DNA from: UBA6544 sp049601975
Lineage (GTDB): Bacteria; Pseudomonadota; Alphaproteobacteria; UBA8366
Length of the DNA: 5,876 nt
Direction of reading: 5' to 3'
Assembly (NCBI GenBank): GCA_049601975.1
Contig: JBMYRC010000194.1
Location: 1 to 5,876 of the forward strand
Positions 1 to 5,876 of this stretch are shown in pieces. Each line of letters opens with the position of its first letter. The first letter of the stretch is position 1. The translations under genes were made by a program, and so were the position numbers. Below the pieces are notes generated by a model, which saw only the letters and a program-made list of their open reading frames with translations, was not told the origin of the DNA and did not search any database.

Positions 1-409
1 CGGTGAACATGTACTCGTGGCGTACCAACGGGATGCGGCCTGCCAACTCTTTGGCACGGGATTCGAATTCTGACAACTCGCCCCGCCCCATGTCAACGAC
101 GTCGGCCTCGAGTCCGCCCGGCGGTGTCGATGGCGACCAGACGAGCGACAGGCATTCCAATTCGAGCGGGCTGGGTGTCAGTCGGGTGAGAGCGTGGGAT
201 TGGCGCGACCAGCCGTCATAGGCGGTCGAGATAACGTCGGGCGGCCGCCCGAACAAAGTCTCGATCCGTTGCTTGAGATGACGGACGGCCTGCTTTTCGC
301 TTTCCGTGCCGGAAAAGCGCCCGCCAGTATCGCAAATGGCCTCAAATTCGACCATCAATGGTGCGGTATCGTCGAGGGCGTCGAGAATATCTTGCAACAA
401 ATCAGTCAT
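1..409 (-). CDS. M28-like metallopeptidase, N-terminal part (runs off left edge)
   Basis: An open frame of 136 codons starts at ATG 409-407 and continues without a stop to the window edge, so only the N-terminus is present. An N-terminal helical segment (about residues 1-55, including DTGGRFSGTESEKQAVRHL) resembles the start of M28-family aminopeptidase/carboxypeptidase-like proteins. A stretch from about residue 95 (EADVVDMGRG at 101-110, then ELAGRIPLVRHEYMF at 121-135) resembles the protease-associated (PA) insert domain found in many M28 proteins. The zinc ligands would lie outside the window, so catalytic competence cannot be judged. No signal peptide is visible, which suggests a cytoplasmic enzyme. 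The start overlaps the end of the HyuB gene by 8 bp and is preceded by AGGAG at 423-419, nine bases away, which fixes the start and implies translational coupling. A role in hydrolysing amide or N-carbamoyl products of the hydantoinase is inference. The family call is moderately sure. Confidence 0.62.
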   Translation of the reverse strand, partial: MTDLLQDILDALDDTAPLMVEFEAICDTGGRFSGTESEKQAVRHLKQRIETLFGRPPDVISTAYDGWSRQSHALTRLTPSPLELECLSLVWSPSTPPGGLEADVVDMGRGELSEFESRAKELAGRIPLVRHEYMFT

Positions 410-2057
410 CCCCGTCGGCTCCTACTTGGTATCCATAATCCCGCGCCGCCCCTTCCAGGGTGATCAAACCTAATTCCAAGTCACGGGCAATCAAGGCGCG
501 TGGGCGGTTCGCTGGATCACCGATACCGCCGCCGCCCGCCTGTACCAGCGTGATTTCGTCGCCGGGTGAGAGAACTTGTGAGCCCTTCGGGTGAACGGTC
601 ATGCCGTTGACTTGGTGCTGGCGAAGACCGCCGTCTCCACCGCCAAGATATCCGGGCGGTGCGAATTCCGTCCGATTGGCCATGGAAAACACCGTCATCG
701 GATTACCGGTGTCGTTCCGCAAGGTCATTCCCTGCCCGATCCCCCCGCGCGACGCGCCTGGCCCGCCGCTGTCCGGTCGCAATCTCTTGCTGACCACGGT
801 CATGCCGGTGATGGTCTCCCATACCTCGACCGGTACAGCCGCCATATTGGACGGGCCCGGCAGGCAATCCCGTCCGTCCTGACCTTCCATGGCACCGAAC
901 CCGCCGGACACGAAACAGATGGTCGAGACCGGGCGCCCATCCGGGTGGGTCGCTTGAATTGTGATCAGGTCCATCATTCCATTATCCGCCTGGATTTTTT
1001 GTGGCGCGGCTTCGGCGAGCGCGCCAAAGATCAGGCCCGGTACGAAATGGCCGATGGCATGGCGCCCGCCTGTGGGGAAGGGTGGTTGTGCGTTCAACAG
1101 ACACCCTTCCGGTGCGCTGACGCTGACGGGTCGCGTCGCGCCCTCGTTATTGGGCAGGGTTGGAATAGTGATGCATTTGATTGAGTAGAGTGACATCGCG
1201 TTGGTGTAACAGAACGGCACGTTGATGCCGCGCCGCACGCAGCCACCCGTGCCGTCGAAATCGATTGAGACGGCGTCGTCGGTGACTTCAATCCGGCACG
1301 CGAGCGGGATCGGCTCGTCGATGGCCTCGATGAGAATGCGATTCTCGTAGATGCCGTTCTTGATCTCACCGATCTTGTCGCGCATTGCCTGTTCGGATTG
1401 CGTGCGGATCGCCAAGCTCAAGGGTGAGAGATTATCGATACCGTATTCGTCCATGAACTCCAGCAATTGGCGGCCGCCAACTTCGTTGCAGGTCACGTTC
1501 GCCATCAGATCGCCGATAGTCGCATCGGGCACCCGAACATTGGTGCGCACCAGATCGAGGATGAAAGGATCGACCGCACCCTCGCGGACGAGCTTGCAGA
1601 TCGGTAAGCGCAGCCCTTCGTGGTAAATTTCGGTTGCCGCCGCGCCGAACCCCATGCCGCCGATATCCGGCAGATGTGTAATCGACATGGTATAGCCGAC
1701 AATCTCCGGCCCCCGGAACACGGGCCGCATTACGTTGATGTCGAAAAGGTGGCCGGTCCCCATCCACGGATCGTTGGTGCAGACGACGTCGCCAGGCCGC
1801 AATGTCTCCGGCGGGAACTTCTCCAGCATGTAGTGTAAGGTGCGGGGTGCGGTGCCGATGAACACGGGCACGGAATAACTGCCTTGCGCCATTAGGCGAC
1901 CTTCCCGATCCATCAACACCACGGTCAGGTCGTAGCTTTCCGAGACGATTGTGGAGAACGATGTGCGGACCAGGGTGGAGACGATCTCGTCGGCGATCGA
2001 GACTAGCCGGTCCCACAGGATACCGAGAGAGACAGCGTCATATTCATGCGTGCTCAT
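402..2057 (-). CDS. hyuB: Hydantoinase B / oxoprolinase family protein (HyuB-type)
   Basis: This 551-residue protein is full length for the Hydantoinase_B family, the partner that works with a HyuA-type ATPase subunit in N-methylhydantoinase, 5-oxoprolinase and acetone carboxylase complexes. It would take part in ATP-dependent opening of a cyclic amide in the cytoplasm; the actual substrate cannot be read from sequence. Family hallmarks are present in order: an N-terminal segment with SESYDLTVVLMD (39-50), CTNDPWMGTGH (93-103), HLPDIGG (128-134), FDGTG in the middle, RPDSGGPG followed by RGGIG (427-441), and near the C-terminus GGGGIGDP (508-515). The last motif is more often GGGGYGDP. The ATG at 2057 lies 3 bp after the HyuA stop, with GGAG at 2070-2067 inside the HyuA end, so the two are coupled. 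Its tail overlaps the M28-like gene. No frame disruption is seen. The family is certain; the gene symbol is used in the generic HyuB sense and does not assert hydantoin specificity. Confidence 0.93.
   Translation of the reverse strand: MSTHEYDAVSLGILWDRLVSIADEIVSTLVRTSFSTIVSESYDLTVVLMDREGRLMAQGSYSVPVFIGTAPRTLHYMLEKFPPETLRPGDVVCTNDPWMGTGHLFDINVMRPVFRGPEIVGYTMSITHLPDIGGMGFGAAATEIYHEGLRLPICKLVREGAVDPFILDLVRTNVRVPDATIGDLMANVTCNEVGGRQLLEFMDEYGIDNLSPLSLAIRTQSEQAMRDKIGEIKNGIYENRILIEAIDEPIPLACRIEVTDDAVSIDFDGTGGCVRRGINVPFCYTNAMSLYSIKCITIPTLPNNEGATRPVSVSAPEGCLLNAQPPFPTGGRHAIGHFVPGLIFGALAEAAPQKIQADNGMMDLITIQATHPDGRPVSTICFVSGGFGAMEGQDGRDCLPGPSNMAAVPVEVWETITGMTVVSKRLRPDSGGPGASRGGIGQGMTLRNDTGNPMTVFSMANRTEFAPPGYLGGGDGGLRQHQVNGMTVHPKGSQVLSPGDEITLVQAGGGGIGDPANRPRALIARDLELGLITLEGAARDYGYQVGADGDD
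419..423 (-). promoter_or_regulatory. Shine-Dalgarno site of the M28-like gene
   Basis: AGGAG on the minus strand lies nine bases before the ATG at 409 and inside the last codons of the HyuB gene. It selects the 409 start and explains how the 8-bp overlapping gene can be translated from the same message. Confidence 0.7.
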
Positions 2058-2060
2058 ATC

Positions 2061-4148
2061 CTAGTTCTCCAACTCGGCAATAACATTGAACGCGGCATCG
2101 ACTGTGGCCCTGTAGCCTGGCGTGATCAGACAAGTGGATTCGCGCTCCTCAATGATGGCGGGGCCGGTGATCCGCGTGCCCGGTGTCAGGCGGTAGCGGT
2201 CGTAGACCGGCGTGTCGCGGTAACCGTCCGGCGCGAAATACACGGCGCGTGTTCCCTTTTGTGCATCACCGCCCTCATTTTGCTCGATATCGTCGATGAC
2301 GTACCCAGTCTCGAGGCCCGGATCGGGGCCGATGGCGGAGACTTTCCAATTCATGATCTCGAGCGGCGCGTCGAGAGTCGCAAAGGTATAGACCTCCGCA
2401 TAACGGGTCTCGAACAGATTGCGCAGATTACCGAAAGCGACCGTAGGGTCTCCTTCCGGTAGGGTGACTTGAATCTCGTGGGTTTGCCCGAAATACCGGA
2501 TGTCAATTTGCCGCGCGATTCGAATATCCGCATCGCTGACACCGGCCTTCTTCAAAAAGGCCGAGGCTTCCAGTACTAACGGCTCGAACATGCCGGCGAA
2601 GGTTCCGCCATCGATATCGTCCGCGACGACACGGCGCGACCGGGCGAGCTCGAACGCCAAGGGGCTCGCCAACAATCCGAGCGCCGAATAGACACCTGCT
2701 CCAATGGGGAAGACGACCCGCGGGATTTTGAGTTTTTCCGCGACCGGCATGGCATGCAACGGACCGGAACCACCAAAGGCGACCATACTGGCACCCCTGT
2801 AATCAAAACCGCGTTCGGCGGCATGAATACGAAACGCCCGCGCGATGTCCTCGCTGGCCGTGTCGTGTATGCCCCAGGCCGCGCGTTCGACCGAAAGGTC
2901 GAGCGGCTTGGCCACGGTCTCTTCTATTACGGTCTTGGCGGCGTCTCGGTCGAGCGGCATCTCGCCGCCGAGAAAGAAATCGGGATCGAGATAGCCCAAC
3001 ACCAGATTAGCGTCGCTGAGGGCCGCGTTCTCACCGCCTTGTTTGTAGCACGCGGGCCCTGGAACGGCACCGGCACTGCGCGGACCGACCTTTAACAATC
3101 CCCGGTCGTCGACGGCGGCAATCGATCCGCCGCCAGAGCCGATCTCGATCATATCTAGTACCGGGATGCGCAGTGGTAATCCGCTGCCGCGCCGAAATTC
3201 ATGCACCCGGGCGACTTCCATCTGTTCCGTCTTCAGCGGCGCGAAGCCGCGCACCAATGCCCCCTTCGCCGTGGTCCCGCCAAGGTCGAAGGAGAGAATG
3301 TCCGGCAGATCCAAGGCACGGCCTTGTACCGCTGCCATCAGCATTCCGGCGGCCGGGCCTGACTCCAACAGCCGCACGGGGAACCGCCGCGCGGTCTCGG
3401 GCGCCAACATGCCACCGCTTGAGGTCATGATGTAGAGCCGACCGCCAAACCCCAGTCCGCCAAGCCCGCTTTCCAACCGTGCCAAATACCGGTCGGCCAT
3501 TGGACGGGCATAGGCGTTGATGGCCGTCGTCGTCCATCGCTCATATTCCCGCATGTTTGGATAGACTTCCGCTGAGGTCGAGACGTAGAGATCGGGAAAA
3601 TCTTTCCGCGCAATCTCCGCCACCGCCTGTTCGTGCGCTGGGTCGATATAGCTATGCAGGAAACAGATCGCGAGCGCCTCGATACGGTGGTCTTCCGCCA
3701 ATTCCCGGATTGCAGTACGTGCTCCGTCTAGATCGACCGCCGTCTCGATGCGGCCGTCATAGTGGACGCGTTCGCGAACGCCGCGACGGAGGGGCCGGGG
3801 AACGATGGGGTCGGGATAGCGGATGCGCAGGTCGAACAGGTCGTATCGTTGCTCAAGGCCGGTGTCCATGATGTCGCCGAAACCATCGGTCACCAACATG
3901 CCGGTCAAAGCACCCCGCCGTTCGATTACCGCGTTGGTGACCAGGGTCGTGCCGTGGGCGATGGTTGAGACATCCTCGATGGCGACATTGTTCGCTGAAA
4001 GGATCGCGCCGACACCCTCGATGACGGCGGCGGATGGGTCTGCCGGTGTCGTGAGCTGCTTGTGGATCGCGAGTTTTCGCCCCGCTCCGTCGAGCAATGC
4101 GAAATCGGTAAACGTTCCCCCGATATCGACCCCAATTCGCCAGCTCAT
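2061..4148 (-). CDS. hyuA: Hydantoinase A / oxoprolinase family protein (HyuA-type ATPase subunit)
   Basis: This 695-residue protein has the usual length of a stand-alone HyuA subunit, an ASKHA-fold ATPase that activates the cyclic amide by phosphorylation for the HyuB partner. The N-terminal domain (about 1-180) opens with the phosphate-binding IGVDIGGTFTDFALLD (5-20) and continues with IAHGTTLVTNAVIERRG (63-79). The central Hydantoinase_A domain (about 200-490) has FDLGGTTAKGALV (287-299), a second phosphate-loop-like motif, IEIGSGGGSIA (334-344), VGPRSAGAVPGPACY (354-368) and FGGSGPLHA (458-466). A C-terminal domain follows to 695. All nucleotide-binding motifs look intact. The ATG at 4148 is preceded by GGGAGG six bases upstream, the strongest ribosome site in the window. 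It is the first gene of the leftward operon and is transcribed from the 93-bp divergent region. No small third subunit typical of acetone carboxylase is visible, which leans toward a hydantoinase or oxoprolinase role. Substrate is not determinable. Confidence 0.94.
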   Translation of the reverse strand: MSWRIGVDIGGTFTDFALLDGAGRKLAIHKQLTTPADPSAAVIEGVGAILSANNVAIEDVSTIAHGTTLVTNAVIERRGALTGMLVTDGFGDIMDTGLEQRYDLFDLRIRYPDPIVPRPLRRGVRERVHYDGRIETAVDLDGARTAIRELAEDHRIEALAICFLHSYIDPAHEQAVAEIARKDFPDLYVSTSAEVYPNMREYERWTTTAINAYARPMADRYLARLESGLGGLGFGGRLYIMTSSGGMLAPETARRFPVRLLESGPAAGMLMAAVQGRALDLPDILSFDLGGTTAKGALVRGFAPLKTEQMEVARVHEFRRGSGLPLRIPVLDMIEIGSGGGSIAAVDDRGLLKVGPRSAGAVPGPACYKQGGENAALSDANLVLGYLDPDFFLGGEMPLDRDAAKTVIEETVAKPLDLSVERAAWGIHDTASEDIARAFRIHAAERGFDYRGASMVAFGGSGPLHAMPVAEKLKIPRVVFPIGAGVYSALGLLASPLAFELARSRRVVADDIDGGTFAGMFEPLVLEASAFLKKAGVSDADIRIARQIDIRYFGQTHEIQVTLPEGDPTVAFGNLRNLFETRYAEVYTFATLDAPLEIMNWKVSAIGPDPGLETGYVIDDIEQNEGGDAQKGTRAVYFAPDGYRDTPVYDRYRLTPGTRITGPAIIEERESTCLITPGYRATVDAAFNVIAELEN

Positions 4149-4154
4149 TCGTCG

Positions 4155-4160
4155 CCTCCC
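4155..4160 (-). promoter_or_regulatory. Shine-Dalgarno site of hyuA
   Basis: GGGAGG on the minus strand lies six bases before the ATG at 4148. It is a near-consensus ribosome binding site and supports that start for the first gene of the operon. Confidence 0.8.
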
Positions 4161-4204
4161 AGGACAGTCACTCTATCCAGTTGACTTCATCATGGGACCG
4201 GTCA

Positions 4205-4223
4205 AGTTTCCAGGCTGGAAACT
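4205..4223. promoter_or_regulatory. Perfect 19-bp palindrome, candidate operator
   Basis: AGTTTCCAGGCTGGAAACT is a perfect inverted repeat with 9-base arms (AGTTTCCAG and CTGGAAACT) around a single central G at 4214. It ends 18 bases before the ATG at 4242 and begins 56 bases upstream of the hyuA start. There it could block a rightward promoter whose -35 is TTGACT at 4181, and could also affect the leftward promoter. The half-site TGGAAA resembles half-sites of some IclR-family operators, but the order of the halves is reversed here, so I do not assign a regulator. No regulator gene lies in the window. No U-tract follows on either strand, so it is not an intrinsic terminator. Confidence 0.6.
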
Positions 4224-4241
4224 CAGCGAAGAGCGACACGA

Positions 4242-5040
4242 ATGACAGTTCTCTTCCGGCACGAACACCTTATTGAGTCCACGGCGCAATTGTTCGCGGC
4301 GGCAGGTCTCGACAGGCCCGTTGCACAAACTGTGGCCGAGATTCTCGTCGAAGCGGAGTTGCTCGGCTACGACACGCACGGCCTGCAATTCATTCCCGTC
4401 TATATCAAGAACATCGAAAATGGGGAGACCAAGCGGCAAGGCAAACCAGGCATTCTTCGGGATGGCGGGAATACGCTACTACTCGATGCGTTGGGCTTAC
4501 CCGGGCAATGGGCGACGGTACAGGCGTTGGAAATGGCGCAGGCACGGCTTGCCGAACACGGGGACGTTATGGTTGTGGTCCGGAATTGCGCAACCGGTTC
4601 TCATGGGTGCTGACGGAAAACCAAGTGACGACCCGAACGCATTCTATGGCGACCCCAAGGAGGCGATCATGCCGGTGGGTGGGGCCGAACTCAGTCATAA
4701 GGGGTTCGCCTTCTCACTCATGGTTGAAGCGCTGACAACCTCGCTCGCCGGAATAGGGTGCGCCGAGCAGGGCGGCGGCAGCAATGTGTTCTTGCAGCTA
4801 ATCGACCCAGTGGCCTTCGGTGGTGTTGAGGCATTTCGCGGTGAGACGTCAGCCCTCGGAGACTGGTGCTGGGAAGCTCTGCCGATCGATTCGGAAGAGC
4901 CGGTCCGCATTCTGGGCGACCGTGCTCACCACTGTTGGCAGGACCGGATCGAGAACGGTGTGAGTTTGCATGCGGAGGTGCCGGGTCTCTTTGCGCCGGT
5001 ATTCGCGCGCTATGAAATCGATGCGCCAATGCCGATTTAG
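4242..5040 (+). pseudogene. Malate/L-lactate dehydrogenase (Ldh_2) family gene, internally deleted and frameshifted
   Basis: The Ldh_2 family holds NAD(P)H-dependent oxidoreductases of 2-keto acids and imino acids (malate, lactate, ureidoglycolate, 2,3-diketogulonate). The frame from ATG 4242 gives a clear N-terminus: a helical start, then YDTHG (43-47) with the conserved DxHG histidine at 46, then LPGQWATVQALEMA and VMVVVRN. It leaves the family pattern after RNC (codon 116, 4587-4589) and stops at TGA 4611-4613. The next frame (+1) resumes family sequence at about 4591-4603 with MGADGKPSDDPNAFYGD, then LSHKGFAFSLMVEALT, FLQLIDPVAFGG and a normal C-terminus ending at TAG 5038-5040. About 116 plus 149 residues survive, against roughly 340-360 for the family, so some 80-100 codons are missing. 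They include the conserved histidine segment after VVVRN and much of the cofactor-binding region. This is a deletion, not a simple frameshift. The shortened product is very unlikely to be active. The ribosome site before 4242 is weak (GAAGAG at 4228-4233). Confidence 0.85.
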
Positions 5041-5059
5041 GTGCGCTGACGGCTCACCC
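5041..5059. other. Convergent junction between two pseudogenes, no strong terminator
   Basis: Only 19 bp separate the end of the Ldh_2 remnant (plus strand) from the end of the SnoaL/NTF2-like remnant (minus strand). A weak 5-bp inverted repeat, TCACC (5054-5058) with GGTGA (5066-5070), spans the loop CTTAATT but has no T-run. I see no convincing intrinsic terminator. Confidence 0.4.
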
Positions 5060-5268
5060 TTAATTGGTGATATCTTTCCAATAGCTGTCCTTGACCGAAA
5101 TCTTGCCGTCGCGGAAGTCGTATATATCGATCCTGTGCACATCGAGTGGCCGTCCGCGAAGCGCTATTCGAAATCATCCGTGACGCAGCTGAGAATGCCG
5201 TCCGCTTCGGCTTTGTTGAAGGCGCGCCCAAAGACTTTCAGAACTTCTAATGCTTCCGCTTTGTTGAT
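5060..5268 (-). pseudogene. SnoaL/NTF2-like protein remnant with lost start and internal deletion
   Basis: Read leftward from 5268 in frame, the sequence begins ATC, then encodes NKAEALEVLKVFGRAFNKAE and ILSCVTDDFE, and stops at TAG 5166-5164. This is the typical N-terminal helix and first strand of small SnoaL/nuclear transport factor 2-like proteins, which usually continue DDFEW. In a frame shifted by one base, from about 5167, the sequence encodes ALRGRPLDVHRIDIYDFRDG, then KISVKDSYWKDITN and TAA at 5062-5060, the typical C-terminal strands of the same family. Together only 34 plus 35 codons remain, against about 130, so the middle 60-70 codons are missing. GAG at 5279-5277 lies eight bases before the ATC, exactly where a ribosome site for an ATG would sit, so the start codon appears mutated. 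It follows the acyl-CoA synthetase stop by 9 bp and was probably co-transcribed with it. Its function is unknown; the family is mostly ligand-binding, isomerase or hydrolase folds. Confidence 0.72.
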
Positions 5269-5277
5269 GGGTATTTC

Positions 5278-5876
5278 TCAGACTTCTTGCTTCACGATCA
5301 ACGCGTCGACCACTGTAACGCCATCACCCTCCGAATGTACGAGGACGGGGTTGAGGTCGATCTCTTGAATATTGTTGGCGAAATCCGCCGCGAAGCGAGA
5401 GAGGTTCACCATCAATTCAACAAGCGTGGCGACATCCGCCGCCGGTTCGCCGCGGACGCCATCCAGTAGTTTGCGGCCTTTCAACTTGTCGAGCAGCGCG
5501 TGGGCGTCATCGGCTGTCAGGGGGGCGGGTGCAAAGGCGACATCCTTCATGATCTCAACGAAGACGCCGCCCATGCCAACCATCAGCATCGGCCCGAACG
5601 ACGGGTCGCGATTGATCCCAAGAATGACTTCTTGGCCCTTATTCGCCATCGGTTGGACGAGGACGCCGCGGATATCGGCGCCGGGGCTATAGGCGCGGGC
5701 ATTGGCCGTCAGATATTCGAACGCCTTGCAGGCTTCCGCACCGCCAAGCAGGTTCAGCGCGACCGCCCCCGCTTCCGTCTTATGCAGGATATCCGGTGAT
5801 TGCACTTTCAGCGCCACCTTACTGCCGATGGCCTCCGCGATCTCTGCTGCTTCGTCTCCAGTCGTCGCCAATCGTT
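5278..5876 (-). CDS. Acyl-CoA synthetase (NDP-forming) / acetate-CoA ligase family, C-terminal ATP-grasp part
   Basis: The frame is open from the right edge to TGA 5280-5278, giving 198 C-terminal residues of a protein that is usually about 700 long. The visible part is an ATP-grasp domain. LKVQSPDILHKTEAG (22-36 of the visible part) is the nucleotide-binding segment. EVILGINRDPSFGPMLMVG and GGVFVEIMKDVAFAPAPL (about 82-119) are hallmarks of this family, and EIDLNPVLV (171-179) is the metal- and phosphate-binding segment near the end. These enzymes make acyl-CoA from a carboxylate, CoA and ATP, or run in reverse to make ATP, in the cytoplasm. The CoA-binding and ligase domains, and the phosphohistidine, would lie upstream outside the window. 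The acid used cannot be told. The translation start is not in the window; a TTG at 5871 is internal, because the family pattern continues before it. The SnoaL/NTF2-like remnant follows 9 bp downstream. Confidence 0.9.
   Translation of the reverse strand, partial: RLATTGDEAAEIAEAIGSKVALKVQSPDILHKTEAGAVALNLLGGAEACKAFEYLTANARAYSPGADIRGVLVQPMANKGQEVILGINRDPSFGPMLMVGMGGVFVEIMKDVAFAPAPLTADDAHALLDKLKGRKLLDGVRGEPAADVATLVELMVNLSRFAADFANNIQEIDLNPVLVHSEGDGVTVVDALIVKQEV

Larger units (their letters stand above)
4149..4241. promoter_or_regulatory. Divergent intergenic region between hyuA and the Ldh_2 gene
   Basis: These 93 bp separate two divergent genes and must hold the promoters for both, unless transcription enters from elsewhere. 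A TTGACT at 4181-4186 on the plus strand and a TTGACC at 4205-4200 on the minus strand resemble -35 boxes. Neither has a convincing -10 box at 16-18 bp; the plus-strand position holds AAGTTT. The region also contains the 8-bp palindrome GACCGGTC (4196-4203) and a perfect 19-bp palindrome listed separately. Promoter assignment is therefore by position, not by strong motif. Confidence 0.5.

Noticed and set aside
591..1184. A 197-codon open frame on the plus strand inside the HyuB gene
   Set aside because: It is antisense to a clearly conserved HyuB coding frame, its translation has no recognisable family, and long antisense frames are expected in GC-rich genes.
1432..2016. A 194-codon minus-strand frame overlapping the HyuB gene in another register
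   Set aside because: Arg-rich, low-complexity translation typical of an out-of-frame shadow; the HyuB frame explains the sequence.
2061..4148. Acetone carboxylase alpha/beta subunits instead of a hydantoinase/oxoprolinase pair
   Set aside because: HyuA and HyuB are the lengths of hydantoinase-type subunits and no small gamma-like subunit follows; the next gene is M28-like. Sequence alone does not exclude it completely.
4181..4209. Sigma-70 promoter TTGACT with a -10 box 17 bp downstream
   Set aside because: The -35 is good, but the -10 position reads AAGTTT, too far from consensus to call as a defined promoter.
4273..4590. The upstream half of the long plus-strand frame that runs 4273-5040
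   Set aside because: Only its part from about 4591 onward is Ldh_2-like. The earlier part is the out-of-frame shadow of the true N-terminus starting at 4242.
4587..4613. Programmed ribosomal frameshift joining the two Ldh_2 halves
   Set aside because: There is no slippery sequence, and a frameshift would not restore the missing 80-100 residues between the halves.
5054..5070. Small inverted repeat TCACC/GGTGA as a bidirectional terminator
   Set aside because: The stem is only 5 bp and there is no T-run on either strand.
5278..5871. Treating the acyl-CoA synthetase segment as a complete 197-residue protein starting at 5871
   Set aside because: The codon there is TTG, and the sequence is the internal start of an ATP-grasp domain normally fused to upstream CoA-binding domains, so it is a partial gene.

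Overview
The window looks like a catabolic locus from a GC-rich proteobacterium (roughly 60% G+C by eye). The protein families and codon use suggest an alphaproteobacterium, but this is an impression from style, not a phylogenetic result. I see no tRNA, rRNA, CRISPR array, insertion sequence or phage gene.

Layout. Reading leftward on the minus strand from about 4150, there is a compact three-gene operon. It holds a HyuA-type hydantoinase/oxoprolinase ATPase subunit (4148-2061), a HyuB-type catalytic partner (2057-402), and the start of an M28-like metallopeptidase that runs off the left edge (409-1). The HyuA-HyuB gap is 3 bp, HyuB and the peptidase overlap by 8 bp, and each start has its own Shine-Dalgarno sequence, so the three are probably co-transcribed and translationally coupled. 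A 93-bp divergent intergenic region (4149-4241) carries a perfect 19-bp palindrome (4205-4223), a good operator candidate.

On the right are two broken genes facing tail to tail. A malate/L-lactate dehydrogenase family (Ldh_2) gene on the plus strand (4242-5040) keeps its N-terminal third and C-terminal part, but has lost its middle and changes frame at the join. Immediately beyond it, on the minus strand, is a SnoaL/NTF2-like gene remnant (5268-5060). It has an ATC codon where ATG is expected, a missing middle and a frame change. No single start-to-stop open frame covers either gene. The minus-strand remnant directly follows the C-terminal ATP-grasp part of an NDP-forming acyl-CoA synthetase (5876-5278, off the right edge), so those two were probably once an operon.

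How they may fit together (inference). HyuA and HyuB hydrolyse cyclic amides such as hydantoins or 5-oxoproline using ATP. An amidohydrolase-like M28 enzyme, a 2-hydroxyacid or imino-acid oxidoreductase of the Ldh_2 family and an acyl-CoA ligase could process the products. The right-hand half of the locus appears to be decaying, unless the two internal deletions are assembly artefacts. I found no convincing unprecedented system. The points most worth a second look are the paired internal deletions, the palindromic operator and the peptidase-coupled HyuAB operon.
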